Below, piece after piece: positions 1 to 13,122 of a DNA stretch of 64,000 nt. The position numbers and the translations under genes were made by a program. Each line of letters opens with the position of its first letter. Position 1 is the stretch's first letter. Under the pieces are notes generated by a model. It had not been told where the DNA came from and made no database searches. It saw only the letters and a program-made list of their open reading frames with translations. The DNA is from Prostheceraeus crozeri. Its lineage: Eukaryota > Platyhelminthes > Polycladida > Euryleptidae. Where the stretch lies: positions 124,001 through 188,000 of the forward strand of contig CAJQUW010001148.1 of NCBI GenBank assembly GCA_907163375.1, in the 5' to 3' direction.

Positions 1-670
1 CCTTTCCTTTGTACAGAGCGACCGTTAGGCTCTTCCTCCATTCTTGTGGACAGACTCCAGTCTTCATGATGTCGTTGAAGATGGAGTGAAGCACCTTCAC
101 CGCTGGTTCACCTGCCAGCTTATACATGTCGCCTGAGACTCTTGTCGGAGCAGGGGCCTTTCTGTTCTTGAGACTTCGGATAGCTGCTCTAACGTCTTCT
201 AACGTGAAATCTTCGATTGGCCCTTCCACTGGTGTGGTGTCTTCCAACTCAGTTTCGTTCTCTTCGTTCGAAACTCTCTCAAAATGTTTCTTCCACACTT
301 CTCTCACCTCGTCGACTTTCACATGCAGTGATCCGCTTTCATCTCTGATGTAATCTGTTCCCTCGATGTCCTTCTTGTTCTTCTTCATTTGAGCTGCTAC
401 TCGAAACATCTTGTTCCTACCTTCCGGTGTAGATAGGTCCGCGCTCCACGACTCCCAGGATTTCCGCTTCGCAACAGCAACACAGCGCTTCGCTTCCCGC
501 TTCTTGTGGCGATAGTCTGCTCTATCTGCATCACAACCTGATTTCTGCCATTTTTTTGTAAGCAGCCTTTTTGTCCTTAATACTCTGTTGCACTGACTCA
601 TTCCACCACCAGGTCTCTCTTTCTCTCCCTCTGTAGCCTTTCGTTACACCACAAACTTCCTCACAAACTA
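1..670 (-). mobile_element. LINE fragment: endonuclease-RT linker and start of reverse transcriptase
   Basis: Read on the minus strand, this stretch encodes the linker and early reverse transcriptase (RT) of a non-LTR retrotransposon. A WWWNES motif near 600-620 marks the linker that follows the endonuclease in this LINE group. A basic segment follows, then LKNRKAPAPTRVSGDMYKL (the usual KAPGPSG-type motif) and CPQEWRKSLTVALYKGK at the window edge. The reading is open for almost its whole length apart from one frame change at an A7/T7 run around 551-557. The remaining RT would lie left of position 1. The copy relates to the LINEs at 22, 54 and 61 kb, which share the WWWN linker or RT motifs. 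It is a retrotransposon fragment, not a host gene. Confidence 0.8.
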
Positions 671-1497
671 CTACTAGACCAGACAAAATCCACAAGCGAA
701 AAAGAAGACTAAAACTTACATGTAATACCAGCTTATCAGTGCGAGTACTCGAGCGCGAAAATGGAAAAGTAAATCATTCATATCTATGATTCTATAATTA
801 TGAGTAGGCCCTATTAGGCTACATCATATTCACATTTTGTATAACCTACATATATTCTATAAGTATTATTGCATGCGTGGCGACGGGTTTTTTAGTTGGA
901 ACCTATTCATCATTCTTCCTAAGTATCTGTAAGCGGAGCGCATGTACGGTACCTATAAAAGCGTTTAGCTTCCAGCATTTACAAAATACAAATGATCAAA
1001 CCATGGGTTATAAATGGTGAAAATGTGATGGTTCGCATTTGTAAGTGCTTTTTCTCTGTCCCTTGAGGTACCGATGCATGAGAACTTTACTTCATACTAT
1101 TCATCCATCTAACATTAAAAGAAATGACCATAGAAAAGTTGGTGGAACATGTAATGCAACCCAAGCACGCGAAGGGGAAAAGTAATCATTCATGATTCTA
1201 ATAGTATGAGTTGGCACTATTAGGCTACATCATAGTCACATTGTAGTACTAACAGAACAAGAGTGACAATTGCTATTATTTTATTATTTACCTTGATTTA
1301 TAAATTGGCACCTCATCAGTCACAGGAAAAATAAACTTCAATCTACAACCAGCTACTTTCATTAACCCAAAACAGTGATCGAACTTAATTCAAAATATCG
1401 GGATACCATTCGAGATTAGGAACATTGCTAGGATCGGGGATGAATATCCCGCTTCAAATAATTATCTACGATAGGTATGCTTGTTTATCTTCAAAAG
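671..1497. other. Intergenic DNA, no gene seen
   Basis: AT-rich sequence with no recognisable coding region. Two related stretches occur near 765-850 and 1165-1245 (both contain an aaaagtaa..cattcat run and then an agg-ctacatcata run). This suggests a decayed direct repeat about 400 bp apart. Confidence 0.5.
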
Positions 1498-1662
1498 GTG
1501 CTGATAAGTCTGGCTGGATTACCCGACCCCGTCCCGCGGATAGGGGCGAGACAGCACGTCGACAGACGGCCACTCGGGAAAGTGTCCCCCATTTCGACCC
1601 GATCCGAAGAAGGGGGCGGGTACCACCACGCGGAGGCGGAAGGACATAAGTGCTGATAAGTC
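1498..1662. repeat. GC-rich insert flanked by 13-bp direct repeats
   Basis: About 139 bp of strikingly GC-rich sequence (1511-1649) sits in AT-rich surroundings. It is bracketed by identical copies of GTGCTGATAAGTC at 1498-1510 and 1650-1662. The flanking repeat has the size expected of a target-site duplication made by LINE-type reverse transcription. No poly(A) tail is seen. Both strands are open for about 65-75 codons here, but the composition looks like structured RNA (for instance rRNA-derived) rather than protein. I could not identify the source. Confidence 0.55.
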
Positions 1663-2755
1663 CTGTCACCGGTATGTAGGCTTCACATGAGTGGCTGGTT
1701 GGGTTAATTATAAAGTAGAATGTCCGAATGCATTTCTTCTATGTGCAACACCATGAATGAAGTATGAAAAAATCTAAAATAACAAATAACGTAGATTTCC
1801 AAGATGGTTTCATAGGATTGTTGAAACAAAGTGTTGAAAAAAAATACTGCTAGAAAATTCAGCAGAATGAAGATGATTTCTAACGTGGTTAAGGAAATTT
1901 CTCAAACTGCCATGCTTCCAACTGCTAATTAGCCTAAAACTTTGAACATCTCTTTCAACTGAATATTCCAGAGGATATTGATATTTTCAAGCATTTAATG
2001 GATAGGGGTCTCTCAACTGAAGTCATACGAAATGGATCATATGACGAATTAAGAATCCTCATTAAGGTTTTACATCAATATGTTTATTACTTTATACAGT
2101 GATGGAATGTACACAAAAGGCTTCATCTGATAATCATTGTAGTTTTCTTCAGAACTCGTAAGCCTAATGTTGTGCTAATAATATTGCTTACTAGGATGCA
2201 TTTTTGTAAAGGAAGATAATGCTCATAACCAGCTATATTATTGAAGCAAAATTGATATTTTATTAAATGGGCATTGTTACTAACGTCAATTTAGATGCAA
2301 AAGTGTCAACTAGTATATTTACGATCAATGAAATAGATATTGCTCAATTACGCAGCTCTATAGTGATTAGATGATAAATATTTCAAAACTGGACTTTTCC
2401 AACAATAGACGATTGCTAAAGAGAGAAAATTATGCAATCAATGATTTACATCCGATTGGGTGCATCCGACCCTTTCCGTCAAGCTTTTGACTGTAAGTGG
2501 GCCTATTCCAGAGATCAAGACTGCCAGTTATGAGACATTTATTAGTACTTTTTCAATCAAAACTTTACAGTGTAAATATACATCAATAGTATAAATCTAA
2601 ATTGATGAAAACCGACGATATATGATAATTTTGACTAAATCTTTGAAAATATTCCATAAGAACTATCACTATGCAGCCTACTTCAAAGGCCAGTTATCAA
2701 GATCATGCTCCATGCACCTCTACTAAGATATGCAACCAAGTCCAAGCTTTCAATT

Positions 2756-2873
2756 GAATTGGAGATAGCCAATATTGAAAAATATTGACTTTATTTTTGT
2801 CTTCGGTATTTTGTAGTAAATAACGAAAACGAAAATAAAATCAATGTCCTTCAATATTGGCTCTTTCCAATTC
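2756..2873. repeat. Imperfect inverted repeat (hairpin), arms about 55 bp
   Basis: The left arm starts GAATTGGAGATAGCCAATA and the right arm is its imperfect reverse complement ending TATTGGCTCTTTCCAATTC. Both arms share the AGCCAATATTGAA block and the following TTGA-TTTATTTT block. The loop is roughly 10 bp. It lies in noncoding DNA downstream of the last visible clathrin exon and could be a MITE remnant. A loose direct repeat (aaccaag-ccaagct) lies just outside at about 2734 and 2911. Confidence 0.6.
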
Positions 2874-4209
2874 AGTTCAAAACATGACAAATAGCCAAGA
2901 TAATTTATCAAAAACCAAGCCCAAGCTCTACAATGCAAGGTTCTCATTGTCTTGGATCGTTGACACCACTTTCTCTCGTTGAATTTTATGTGGGCAGTCC
3001 TATTTACTGACGCATTTGCCAGAAGTCACGAGTTACTGAAGCACACAGTTAAGTCGATACCACATAGCTCAGCACACAGAAGCTATGCAAATACATGTAC
3101 ATAGCGGGTGAAGCATGACGTAATCAGTATGACTCCAGTAATGTAGACGGTGGTCAAATTATTTACAAGATAGTGCATTACCGGTAGATCTAGTATTCTT
3201 CAATATATAACTCAAAGTTTCAGGTGGTTATAAGAAAATAGGCCACACATATCCGATCATATCAGTATCATATTAATTCTTTATCAGTAGATGCAAACGG
3301 ATTATTATACACATCAACTTTTTGCCTAGTTACACGTACTTCACAAAAATCGAAGTGAAGGTGACAGTGCAATAAATAATTCAACAGAAAATATTCCATT
3401 GTGTATATTATCATCTCAAAATCTTAGGCCTATTCATCAGCATTATGCAATGCACCTCACTCATTCGCATAAACTGAACCGTTTGTTTCACTAATTCAAC
3501 ATCAATCTTCAAAGAAAACTCGATATAGGCCTCCCGTGTGTCTCTGGCAAGCCAGCATGGATTGATGTCTCCAATGCCTTGATTGATAAATTTGATGACA
3601 TTCATTTATAGCATGTAACCCGCTTGTACTTTCAACATGCATCATTCAGACTCGTGTAAAAGCTACAGCAACATGGGCTCAAAGTTACTGTAAAATTGTT
3701 TTCATTTACCGAAACGCACTACGACAAGGCTTTGCCTTCAAGAATTGCTACAAGATGACTTTTTTGCTAATAAGGGCACATTTTCCAATTCCTATATAAT
3801 ATAGCTATTACATAAGATTGTGCAATCGTCAAGATATGCATTCAATTGTCAATACATGGATGATAGCATGACTTAAGTAAAGGGCAACATGACAAAAGTC
3901 ACGTTGCGTTGTCAACATGTGAAAAAGGCCATAGCTACGAAACACTTTTATCCTGCTCTACCAAAAAAGCGAAGAAAAAACGAATGCCACATGATAAAAG
4001 CGAAAATTCGGGCATATTTTCGAAAAAGCGAATGTCTGGGTGGTCTGGACTTATTTTTGGAATAACAAGTTGGTGCTTATTCCTTGTCGTCCTGTCAATT
4101 TCAACTGCTGTAATATGAAAGTTTTCACCTGCATTGCTGTATTGCCAATGCTGAATCATTTTTTATAATTTAATATTTTGAAATTTGATAGATTCAATAA
4201 TAAAGATAC
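2874..4209. other. Noncoding DNA 3' of the last visible clathrin exon
   Basis: No gene is recognisable. If the clathrin gene is intact, this is the start of a long intron: the next exon should encode a VCNENSLFKS-like stretch, and I could not find it on the minus strand down to position 1. Around 3950-4060 an AT-rich patch with repeated aaaaagcga words resembles the terminal region of the element ending at 24.59 kb. Confidence 0.4.
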
Positions 4210-4500
4210 CTTTATCAATTCTGCATCACACTGTCCACGTTCATAAGCAACGCATGCCAAATGAGGATCTCTTTTCTCACAGTATCTTCCAACAGATCGG
4301 CTGTCATAGTACTGATTTTCACGCAGAAATCGTTCAGGATTGTTGTTTGCATCGATATAGATCTTAGCCAATGCGTTGTGAGTTGCAGGTTCCGTGCAAC
4401 CCTCGTGAATTCTTGTTTCCAACCACGGGAGCAACAATTTTAATCGATTACGCTTTTCAACTTCTTCTACCAATTCATCTGTGCTGAACTGGCCCCTCAC
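4210..4500 (-). CDS. CLTC: Clathrin heavy chain exon, about residues 837-933
   Basis: This 291-bp exon (97 codons, phase 0 at both ends) encodes [19 protein letters not shown] through [12 protein letters not shown], part of the distal leg of the clathrin heavy chain. It matches the animal protein almost residue for residue. The acceptor reads TTTTCAG before GTGAGGGGCC and the donor is AAG|GTATCTTTA. It follows the 723-bp exon after a 550-bp intron. The distal-leg helices form the edges of the clathrin cage on endocytic and trans-Golgi vesicles. This is the last clathrin exon in the window. The remaining roughly 740 residues (rest of distal leg, proximal leg, trimerisation hub) are not seen in the 4.2 kb to the left. 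Confidence 0.95.
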
Positions 4501-5035
4501 CTGAAAAGCAGCAGAACTACTTAACAAAAAATACACAGTTATGGGTATAAAATGTGGCACAATTTTGAAATTCTAACTAAAATTGCCGACAAATGATGTT
4601 CATTTCATAAAACACGCAGGCCACGATACAGTTTTAGCGGGACTTTTGAAAATTACAGATTGTGAAATAAATAATTTACGGTCAATTATTGACTTAAATA
4701 ATAGATACCGTACCATGCAATCACGTCTAACGAAGAAGATAAGGTCAATTTCAGCTGGCCTGTCTGACGACTGAATACCTTTATTTCCTTTCTACGATTT
4801 AAAAAGAGAGAGTGACTAAAAATTCTAATGTCATTTTCATTCGACAAGTAAGGTGACCACTAGCATGTAATTTAACTAACGCTTCATTTGTAAGAATGAT
4901 TTCACATTCCTCCCAAAGCGATGTGCTTTTTTAGTCGAGTCGTATATTGGAAGCTGAATAATTGCGCTTCTTGATAACTTCGATGTTTTGAATAACGTGT
5001 GACAATTGAACATCAATAAGTCAATTGTTAAGTTA

Positions 5036-5797
<762 letters not shown>

Positions 5798-6800
5798 TCA
5801 ATTTGGTGAATTTCTCCACAATCACGTCTTCATCAAACCAAGCTATAGAACATTTTCGAGAATTCTGCATTATCACAAAGACATGAATTAAAGTATAACA
5901 GTCAAAGACAATCAAAAATTGGATCAGCATTCATGGATGATAGATCAATTATAATTTATAATAGATATTAGATAATTCGCATATCTTGAATATTCAGAGA
6001 GATTTTTTACTGTTATTGTGCGTTTCCTTCGGATCATTCATTATTTTTAAACCATTTATAATGGCTTGGGGACAAAACGAAGTTTTAGCTTATGCACAAT
6101 ATTGGAAGTGCAGACAGCACGAAGAAACTACATGGTCTATCAGAAATGGAAGTTTTAATCAATTTTTTTATAAATCATGTTTTCCATCATAGGTCTACAT
6201 CGCAAAGTAAAATAATTCGTGATCATGGACCTTATTAATCATTCCATGATCTTATATTATTTCTTAATTATCTTCTTGGATATTTACATAACATACACGT
6301 CCTTTTCTGACGCCGAAAGGAACTATCACGTAACTGCAAAATATTCAAAATCTTTCTTCGCGTTTCAGACAGTAGACATAGCCTATTTTTTAATTATTCG
6401 AAGGACGTTCCATATCTGATAAAGATAATTGAAAACATAAATTTTCGTCACGAACAATTTCAGCCAGTACCGCAGGCCATTATCAAGCGAAACTTTCGAT
6501 ACCATTCAGAATATCTGGATAATGTAACAACTCAATGTGCGTTGAATTCTTGGACATATTGATGTATTTAACAAAATTTGGGTGATTTACGGAATTTGCA
6601 GAGATTTGTATTCCCTGGCCGATACCGCCTCGCCCTCTAATTGTAAAGTATTCAAGCTTAATGATTAGGCTTGTTGAGCTAATTGTTGTTCGTTCTTGTT
6701 GCTCTAGCTAGTTGTTGCTCCTGCGATGTCAGAGTCAACATTTTAATAAAATTGAAAATTTCCCCTACAATTGAAATAATTATCGTCTGAGTAGACTCAC

Positions 6801-7790
6801 CTGAGGAGCAGACATAAGATTCATTTCTAACAGCCTAGTTTGAAGATGTCCTTCCGAGGGGCGATTATTTTTTAGTGCATCCAACAAGAAAGAAGTACAT
6901 TGTTGAATCAAATTTTGCTCCATAAAAACATCCACTATTAGGTTTATATCAGCTAAGGGTTCTTCGTCCTGTACCAACATCTGTGCAAATTGAAGACCCT
7001 GATCCGGATTTATTCGCATAAGATTGCGTAGAAGGTAAATGTAGTCAGGTTGGTATCCTACTTTCTTTGCGTACAAAATAATTTTCTGGAACTGTCCTGT
7101 TTCCGCGAAGCATTGTATCACTTTATGCGGTACATTGGCGCGTAAGTACACCGAAAGTGCCAAAGTGGGATCAGCTTGCTTTACAAGATCACCGAGTTCT
7201 TCAGAAGATTCTAATTTATCTTCTTTGAGCCATTTTTCAAGTAATTGCTTTCGACCTTGTTGCAGAACAGGTCTGCACAATTCCAAACTCTCGTATTTAT
7301 TTAACTGCCCTTGATCCAACAAAATTCCGAAGTACTGAAGCAATGGGGAAGCTTGACTTCCTGGTTGAGCGGGTACTTGTTGAAATCTCTGGATTGTTTG
7401 CGGAGTACGCAAAATACCTTTCGGAGCACACGCGGCTACTTTTGCGGCCTCAGAATACTGGCTATTTGAGAATAAATTATTAAACTTCCGAACGAATAAA
7501 TCTTCAGCACCAGGGAGATTGTTTCTTGAAGCAATTCTCAATGCGAGATCGTGATTCTGCAGTGTGTTTGTTATATATTGAACAATGCTGTCTTCTTCAA
7601 CGCAAACAGACAAAACTTGACCCTTGCGATTCACACCAATGATTCCTGATGTGGCTTCATGAGGTGCAGTGACGAAGATCGTATCTCCAGAAATACGATT
7701 CATGTAGATACATGTGGCAGTTTCCAGGTCATACAAATGTATGTAACCATATTTGGTGATCAGAAAGATGACATCGTGTTTCGCTGATGT
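6801..7790 (-). CDS. CLTC: Clathrin heavy chain exon, about residues 266-595
   Basis: This large 990-bp exon (330 codons, phase 0 both ends) encodes the last blades of the N-terminal beta-propeller, the linker and the ankle. It runs from [15 protein letters not shown] to [12 protein letters not shown]. Landmarks are [31 protein letters not shown] and [19 protein letters not shown]. The propeller binds clathrin-box peptides of adaptors such as AP-2. The acceptor is CATTTGCAG before ACATCAGCG and the donor is CCTCAG|GTGAGTCTAC. The reading frame is fully open. Confidence 0.96.
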
Positions 7791-7969
7791 CTGCAAATGA
7801 AAACATGAACATCTTTATTACATGATTATACTTTCGAAAATTTAGGGGAAGGATGAAAATGACTCGATGAAATAGGCGCTGCGCTTTCGAATAAGTCAGT
7901 TAAGCTTACCCTAAGAATTATTGGTCATGTTACAGTACGCAAGCAAGTAAGAGCGCAAACATTACTTTT

Positions 7970-8375
7970 TAACTTGTTGATCACTGACTCCCGTTTTCAA
8001 TCATGAGTTGATCAGATGGATGTGTGAACTGTGAGGTATCTCTCGAAGATTGAGTGGTCGACAAAGACCTTCGGCGCACCGAAACCTGCAGCCGATCGAT
8101 GAGGCCGCAAGGGTGTGCAGATTGCAATGGTACGGCCATGTGGTGCGGAAAGACAACATCGATTGAGTGAAGAAAGAATGGAAAATAAAGATCAGTGGAC
8201 CAACACCTAGAGGCCACCTAAGAAGACTTGGGAAGAAACACTGTCTGCGAACTTTCTGCGACTGGGGCTCAAGGAAGCCGAGGCCATCAATCGGAACGCC
8301 TGGAGGCATTCTATGAAGAATCATCGTCCAAACCAACGGAGGTAGAGAAAAGGACATGAAACGGACAAAGTAAAA
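7970..8375 (+). mobile_element. LINE 3' end, inserted in the clathrin intron 7791-9213
   Basis: A decayed plus-strand copy of the same LINE tail found at 22.69-23.04 kb. Both carry the order: cysteine-rich turn, a basic RWYGHV-like segment, WVKK, a KKTWEE-like segment, and then a conserved stretch encoding WRHSMKNHRP. The nucleotide match runs over about 350 bp with many differences and several stops. It ends with a related 3' tail (ggacatgaaacggacaaag here, ggacgttaaacggataaag there). It is antisense to clathrin, so it is spliced out of the pre-mRNA. Confidence 0.75.
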
Positions 8376-9213
8376 GTATACATGACATGCATTCCGTAAC
8401 TGTTTGTGACTTGATGTCATAAAGCAAGGATGCAGTATCACACTGATGGGCCTACTTTTTCCCGATAAATATGATAGATGCTCCGACGGCCTTAGATTGC
8501 CAATGTCAAGCCATTTAACCCCAATGATTCGTTTGCCCGCTGTGATTACGAGACATAGGAGAGACTATGACGAAAAGTGCTATTTTTACGAAGTCACTGA
8601 TGTTGAACTGATTCAAGGAAAGAAATTCCGCAAAGATTCTTCATATAGGCTTACGTCTCCACACATCAGAAGTTACCACTTAGTTGAATGTGTCGCTCCA
8701 ATATTTTTAAAAATGATCATAAAATATAATCAAAAATGTTCAAAATTTTCTGTTTTTAAAATGCTGGGTATTAGTCGTTTTCACGGATAAGTGGAAAAAT
8801 TCTTCAACTATCACTGCTCATGCTTTTTAAGAATGACGTGTTCTTACTCCATTGTCAAGGGTGCATCTGACCTGTACGGGGTGAAAGCGTGACAATATCA
8901 GCGTAAACATCCTTATACAACCAGCAATGTTCAGCTGACTGATAGAAACGACAACATGAACAAATATTCCTCATGCTACATAAGTCAATAAGTCAGATGA
9001 TTACATGCATGAAAACGATGTCTGAGATTCACCGGTTGTACTAACTGTTCAAGATCTGTTGTGATATGAATACACAACAGAGTTGGATTCAGTTTGAATA
9101 AATATAGCGACATCATAAAAACTCGAAGAACTTTGTGCGTCAATCGAGTCTCCTAGGCGCAAACAAATGCCGAAGAAACACGAATACAAAAATATTTGAG
9201 GACTCATGTTTAC

Positions 9214-9608
9214 CTGCATTGCAACCGGGAAATCATTTCCAGCTTCAGGAGGATAAAAGACGTCCATAGCTTTCTTTGCGAATGGTTGGTTGCCTTGAGG
9301 AGCTTGACCAACTTCAATGATATGTAACTTTCCACCAGTCTGATTTCTCACAGAAAAACAAAACAAAGTTGACATATTGGCATTACCCTCCATCTTGAAC
9401 TGAGAGAAAGCAGCAGCATGACCTTCGATAGGTTGTGACACTTTCCTCTCAACACTGTATAGCTGCATAGCACCAACTACACGAGCCTGTTGTGCAGAAA
9501 TACCGATCACCAAAAGCCATTTCATTGAGGCATCACACCGATAGTTGATTATCTGACACCCAGTCAATGACGAATGTCTGTCAAATACTTTAACTGGACT
9601 ACTGTCAC
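9214..9608 (-). CDS. CLTC: Clathrin heavy chain exon, about residues 134-265
   Basis: This 395-bp exon encodes (G)[19 protein letters not shown] through [10 protein letters not shown], blades 3-5 of the N-terminal propeller. The upstream intron is phase 1: GAAG at the end of the previous exon plus GT here makes E-G. The downstream intron is phase 0 after CAG. The acceptor is TTTTTTCTTCAG before GTGACAGTAG and the donor is ATGCAG|GTAAACATG. It is intact and closely matches animal clathrin, including [19 protein letters not shown]. Confidence 0.95.
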
Positions 9609-10529
9609 CTGAAGAAAAAATGAAGTAGGAGCAATCATGAGCACTATGCAATATAAGAATCATTTTTAGAGAACCTTATATCTAAATAGAATAGTGTAAC
9701 AGGTGCACATCGTCATTCGCCCAGATCATATTACTTGTTACAGATCAAGAACTTGTTACTTAATGTAGGCCCATCTGTTCTCAGTAATGCTAGCGTGCTC
9801 TGCATACGCATACGCGAATCACGCTACATCCTAGGGTGCCAACCGCCAACGTTCGGTTGTACCGAACATGTTCGATTGAGTCTAGTATATGACCATAATG
9901 CCTCCCACAGGTTTGCTAGAGCTCATAGCCTAACTTTCTCTGAACAAGTTTCATGTAGTTTTTGGCAAGTTCTACGTCCTCCTCACCATGTAAGAGCTGT
10001 TATTGAAGCTATTAATTTATAGTGGAATAGCCTATTGCCAAGATCAATGAAAACCAACAATTTGCTTGTGACCATTTTTATCGAACAAGATATGATGCAT
10101 CTCTCCGATGGAAGTTGAATTTTCATGTGTCATGCAATACTGACAAGTGACTCAAATGATTAATCTCGTTTCTCCGCTCCAACTTGCAAGTTTCATATTT
10201 AAATAATTTCCAAACGCCTTGCAAAATGTTTTCACAACAATTTCTCCGGATACGTTAGCATCACAGTGGGTAGAACAACCGAAAGTAGGTGGAATTTCCA
10301 ATCAAAACTTGAATTGAAAATGTAAACATTATCTCTACATTGCAGATGCTTCACAGCTAGCAATTATCTTACTCATACAGTAGCTTTAGACGAAACTGAT
10401 GGAAAACGAATGAAATGACGGAACATTTCCTATTCAACTTTGAACTTTCGGGATATTCCTCGTAACTTTTCTTGCTTACCAGTGGCGTCGCGTGCTCCCA
10501 GACCATAGGCCTTCACTCGGCATTGAAAT

Positions 10530-11454
10530 CAGTGTTGCCACAGCGGCCAACTGGAAAGAATTCCGCCGCGACGGTCTAGGTGTGCCAATTCCTAGACCTA
10601 TGCATGAATCGCTTTATTAAAGATAGATAAAGCAATTTTGGGGATCGATTTACAGTCACACGCACGTACATCACGCAATTTAGCCTATGTAAATAATGAT
10701 GCATACTAAATTGAGTAACCTGATTTTTCTTTTGTTTCCCATGCCCTCCCATCATAGGTACCTCATCATCATTAATTCAGTAATGGATTCCAAAGCAGTG
10801 AGGTAAATGCGCATCACATATGCTTCAATTGCAACTCTACCCATTCACTGATCAAGTAATTCAATTTGAAAAAATAGCACAAAACAGATTCGTCGTTGAA
10901 GAGATTTCACACGAGCGCTGGATGATCTGACCGTTCTGCACAACCGCAGACGATCGGATAACGACATAGTGAATCCCAGAGGAAATAGTTTCGTAAGTCA
11001 ATAAAACAACAAGAAAAATCACTGGTAACAGGAATCCAAACACAAACTGAACGATGAAGTCACCAATAAACGTGATGCCATTGGTTTGATTTTTTCGAGG
11101 ATCTCTCAGGCTTTGATTCGTGAACACATATGACACAATCTAGACAACATTAAGAAGTTTTGATTTTGGAAACAATTTCAGAGAGATTGAAAATGTAATG
11201 GTTGAATCGCTAAATCATGATGAGGTGTGAAGCGAGTATCTGAGATTGAAACGTTCCAATACTGTAGGAACATCATGCAAGTTGACACGGACAAGAAGCT
11301 GAAAATCCGCATCTGCGCTTGCTACCTGTAGGATAATTAAGCTTGCGCCGAATGATAAAAAAATAGGACCGGCGGAATTCTCAAATTCCAAGAATTCCGC
11401 CACCACCTCAAGATTTCCGCCTATTCCGCCATTTCCACCGGTGAGGCAACACTG
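10530..11454. mobile_element. Non-autonomous hAT-type element with 8-bp target duplication
   Basis: The element begins CAGTGTTGCC and ends GGCAACACTG, a perfect 10-bp terminal inverted repeat with the CAG..CTG ends typical of hAT transposons. It is flanked by identical ATTGAAAT copies at 10522-10529 and 11455-11462, the 8-bp duplication diagnostic of that superfamily. At 925 bp, with no transposase-like reading frame, it is a deletion derivative or MITE mobilised in trans. It sits inside the 4.9-kb clathrin intron (9609-14509). The subterminal regions are rich in AATTCCGCC-type words on both sides. Confidence 0.85.
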
Positions 11455-12361
11455 ATTGAAATGCTATTTCTATACCAGACATTTTTCATGTTACAGCATT
11501 AATTTTCATAAAAGATGAATTTTCAGTAAGAATTTCCCGAACATTTTTAAGGCCACGTGAATGTGCACGAGAAGTGATTGTTCATGTCGCTTAACCGCCT
11601 TACTCAAGGAACTGATTACTATATCCCCTCTCTGTCCAGACCACATTTTCTCAGAAAAAAGGAGGCAATGCCAACAGTTTCTTGCGTTTCTCACGGCCGG
11701 TCAGCCACTCACATGTTTGAAATTTTGATGCATTAAAATGTCTTGTGTATTTCTTATTTCTTTCTCTGTGAGTACTTTCAATTTTTATATCAGGTGATGG
11801 CCTACCTTGCTTGACGACTCATCTTTTCAGTATATTCCTTCGGACGAAAGGCGTGGTTATGATCTCATCTGCAGCACTAAACATAGCGTCACATCAATCA
11901 CGTAAAAACAAATGATGGAATTCTACCGAATCTGAGTGTTGCATTACTCTGATCTGAGTCAGATGCATTACTCTGCAATCATTGGAGAGCGCTCATCATC
12001 TGATCGCAGTCTTGTCTTAACGTCAGCCATCTGCTACTGTTGACGCACTGTCCACTCTGACATAAAGCGAAGCCAGGAACAATTGGGTTGCGCTTCCCTT
12101 ACTATATATAGGTACCACGCCTCGATCAAGAATTGCGTAGAATTTCATTGCAAAAATTGGAGAAGGCGAAGTATTATGTCTGTCGGGAAAGCCAATATTG
12201 GCGCGGGCGCGTGCGCTTACTGCCTCACACGCACACAACTCTCTTTCGCTGTCTGAACATCAATGCTCCGTCTGAACACACGACTGGCTTGTGTGTCTGA
12301 TTGTTCGAAGAAAACAGCTTTGATTCGAGCACGTGCTGCAAAATTGTTCCATGAGGGTGAG

Positions 12362-12433
12362 CCACAGAATTAGATTCATCTGCGCGCGCTTCGGTTTAAC
12401 CGAAGCAGATAAACAAAATATTTAATTCTGTGG
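12362..12433. repeat. 72-bp two-tier hairpin
   Basis: The outer arms CCACAGAATTA and TAATTCTGTGG pair perfectly. Nested inside is a second palindrome in which GCTTCGGTT meets AACCGAAGC, flanked by ATCTGC and GCAGAT. The sequence lies in the clathrin intron. It may be a tiny foldback element or a structured intronic RNA. No function can be read from it. Confidence 0.6.
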
Positions 12434-12489
12434 GGTGAGCGTCTGATTTTGAGACGGAAAGCTGTGTAAAGCTATCACGAGAAGCTATC

Positions 12490-12590
12490 GAATTTGAAAA
12501 AATGATGACACTTCATTTTTATAATTGTCGGTAAATTATTTTTGAGTATGCGCCGAAGGCCTCGCAGGTACGGAGAAGACACCACTGTTT
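12490..12590. repeat. Dispersed repeat shared with 48.94-49.04 kb
   Basis: About 100 bp here resemble a segment 36 kb away: the run GTATGC-CGAAGGCCTCGCAGG followed by ACGGAGA-GAC is nearly identical in both, and weaker similarity extends upstream. It is in the same orientation in both places. It is probably a fragment of an uncharacterised repeat family. Confidence 0.5.
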
Positions 12591-13122
12591 ATAACCTACT
12601 TATGGAGATACCGTTACTTGCATTAAGCAGCGACTTAAAATCATTCTAGTATAGTATGGTTATGGAAGTGAGTTGGATTACGACTTCGCGAAATTTTTGA
12701 CATTTGACTGCAAGTATACCTACGAAAATGTGCAAAAACATCAGAAGACACGCTTTTCGCTTGCTTTTCGAAAAAACATATTTCACACCTATGAGTAACC
12801 AATGTTTCATAAACTGCAAAAAATGTAATGAATTAAACCTACTTACTTCACCTCAACCGGTTTCAATGGGAAATGCGATGGCAGAGATAGACCATACTTC
12901 ATCAGGAGCAATATCATAAAAACTTCTGCCCAATAAATCCGTCACGCGACATAATCAGCAGTTAAGCAACAAAGAAAACCAAGGCAACTAGAATTGCTGA
13001 TCTTCATTCTTTTTTAGGTCGACTGCCACTACACGCTGTCGGGATGAACACTTAACCATTCGATTGAAGAAGCAGCTAGCGGAACATGCGGAGCCCCTCC
13101 ATAATACTGAATGGCGTTATGG

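Noticed and set aside
1425-1669. Overlapping open frames on both strands over the GC-rich insert
   Set aside because: High GC content alone removes stops. There is no family match and no extension into the flanks.
3909-4118. Basic 69-codon frame ending in a hydrophobic stretch
   Set aside because: No family match. The aaaaagcga words resemble the terminal sequence of the element ending at 24.59 kb, so a repeat fragment is more likely.
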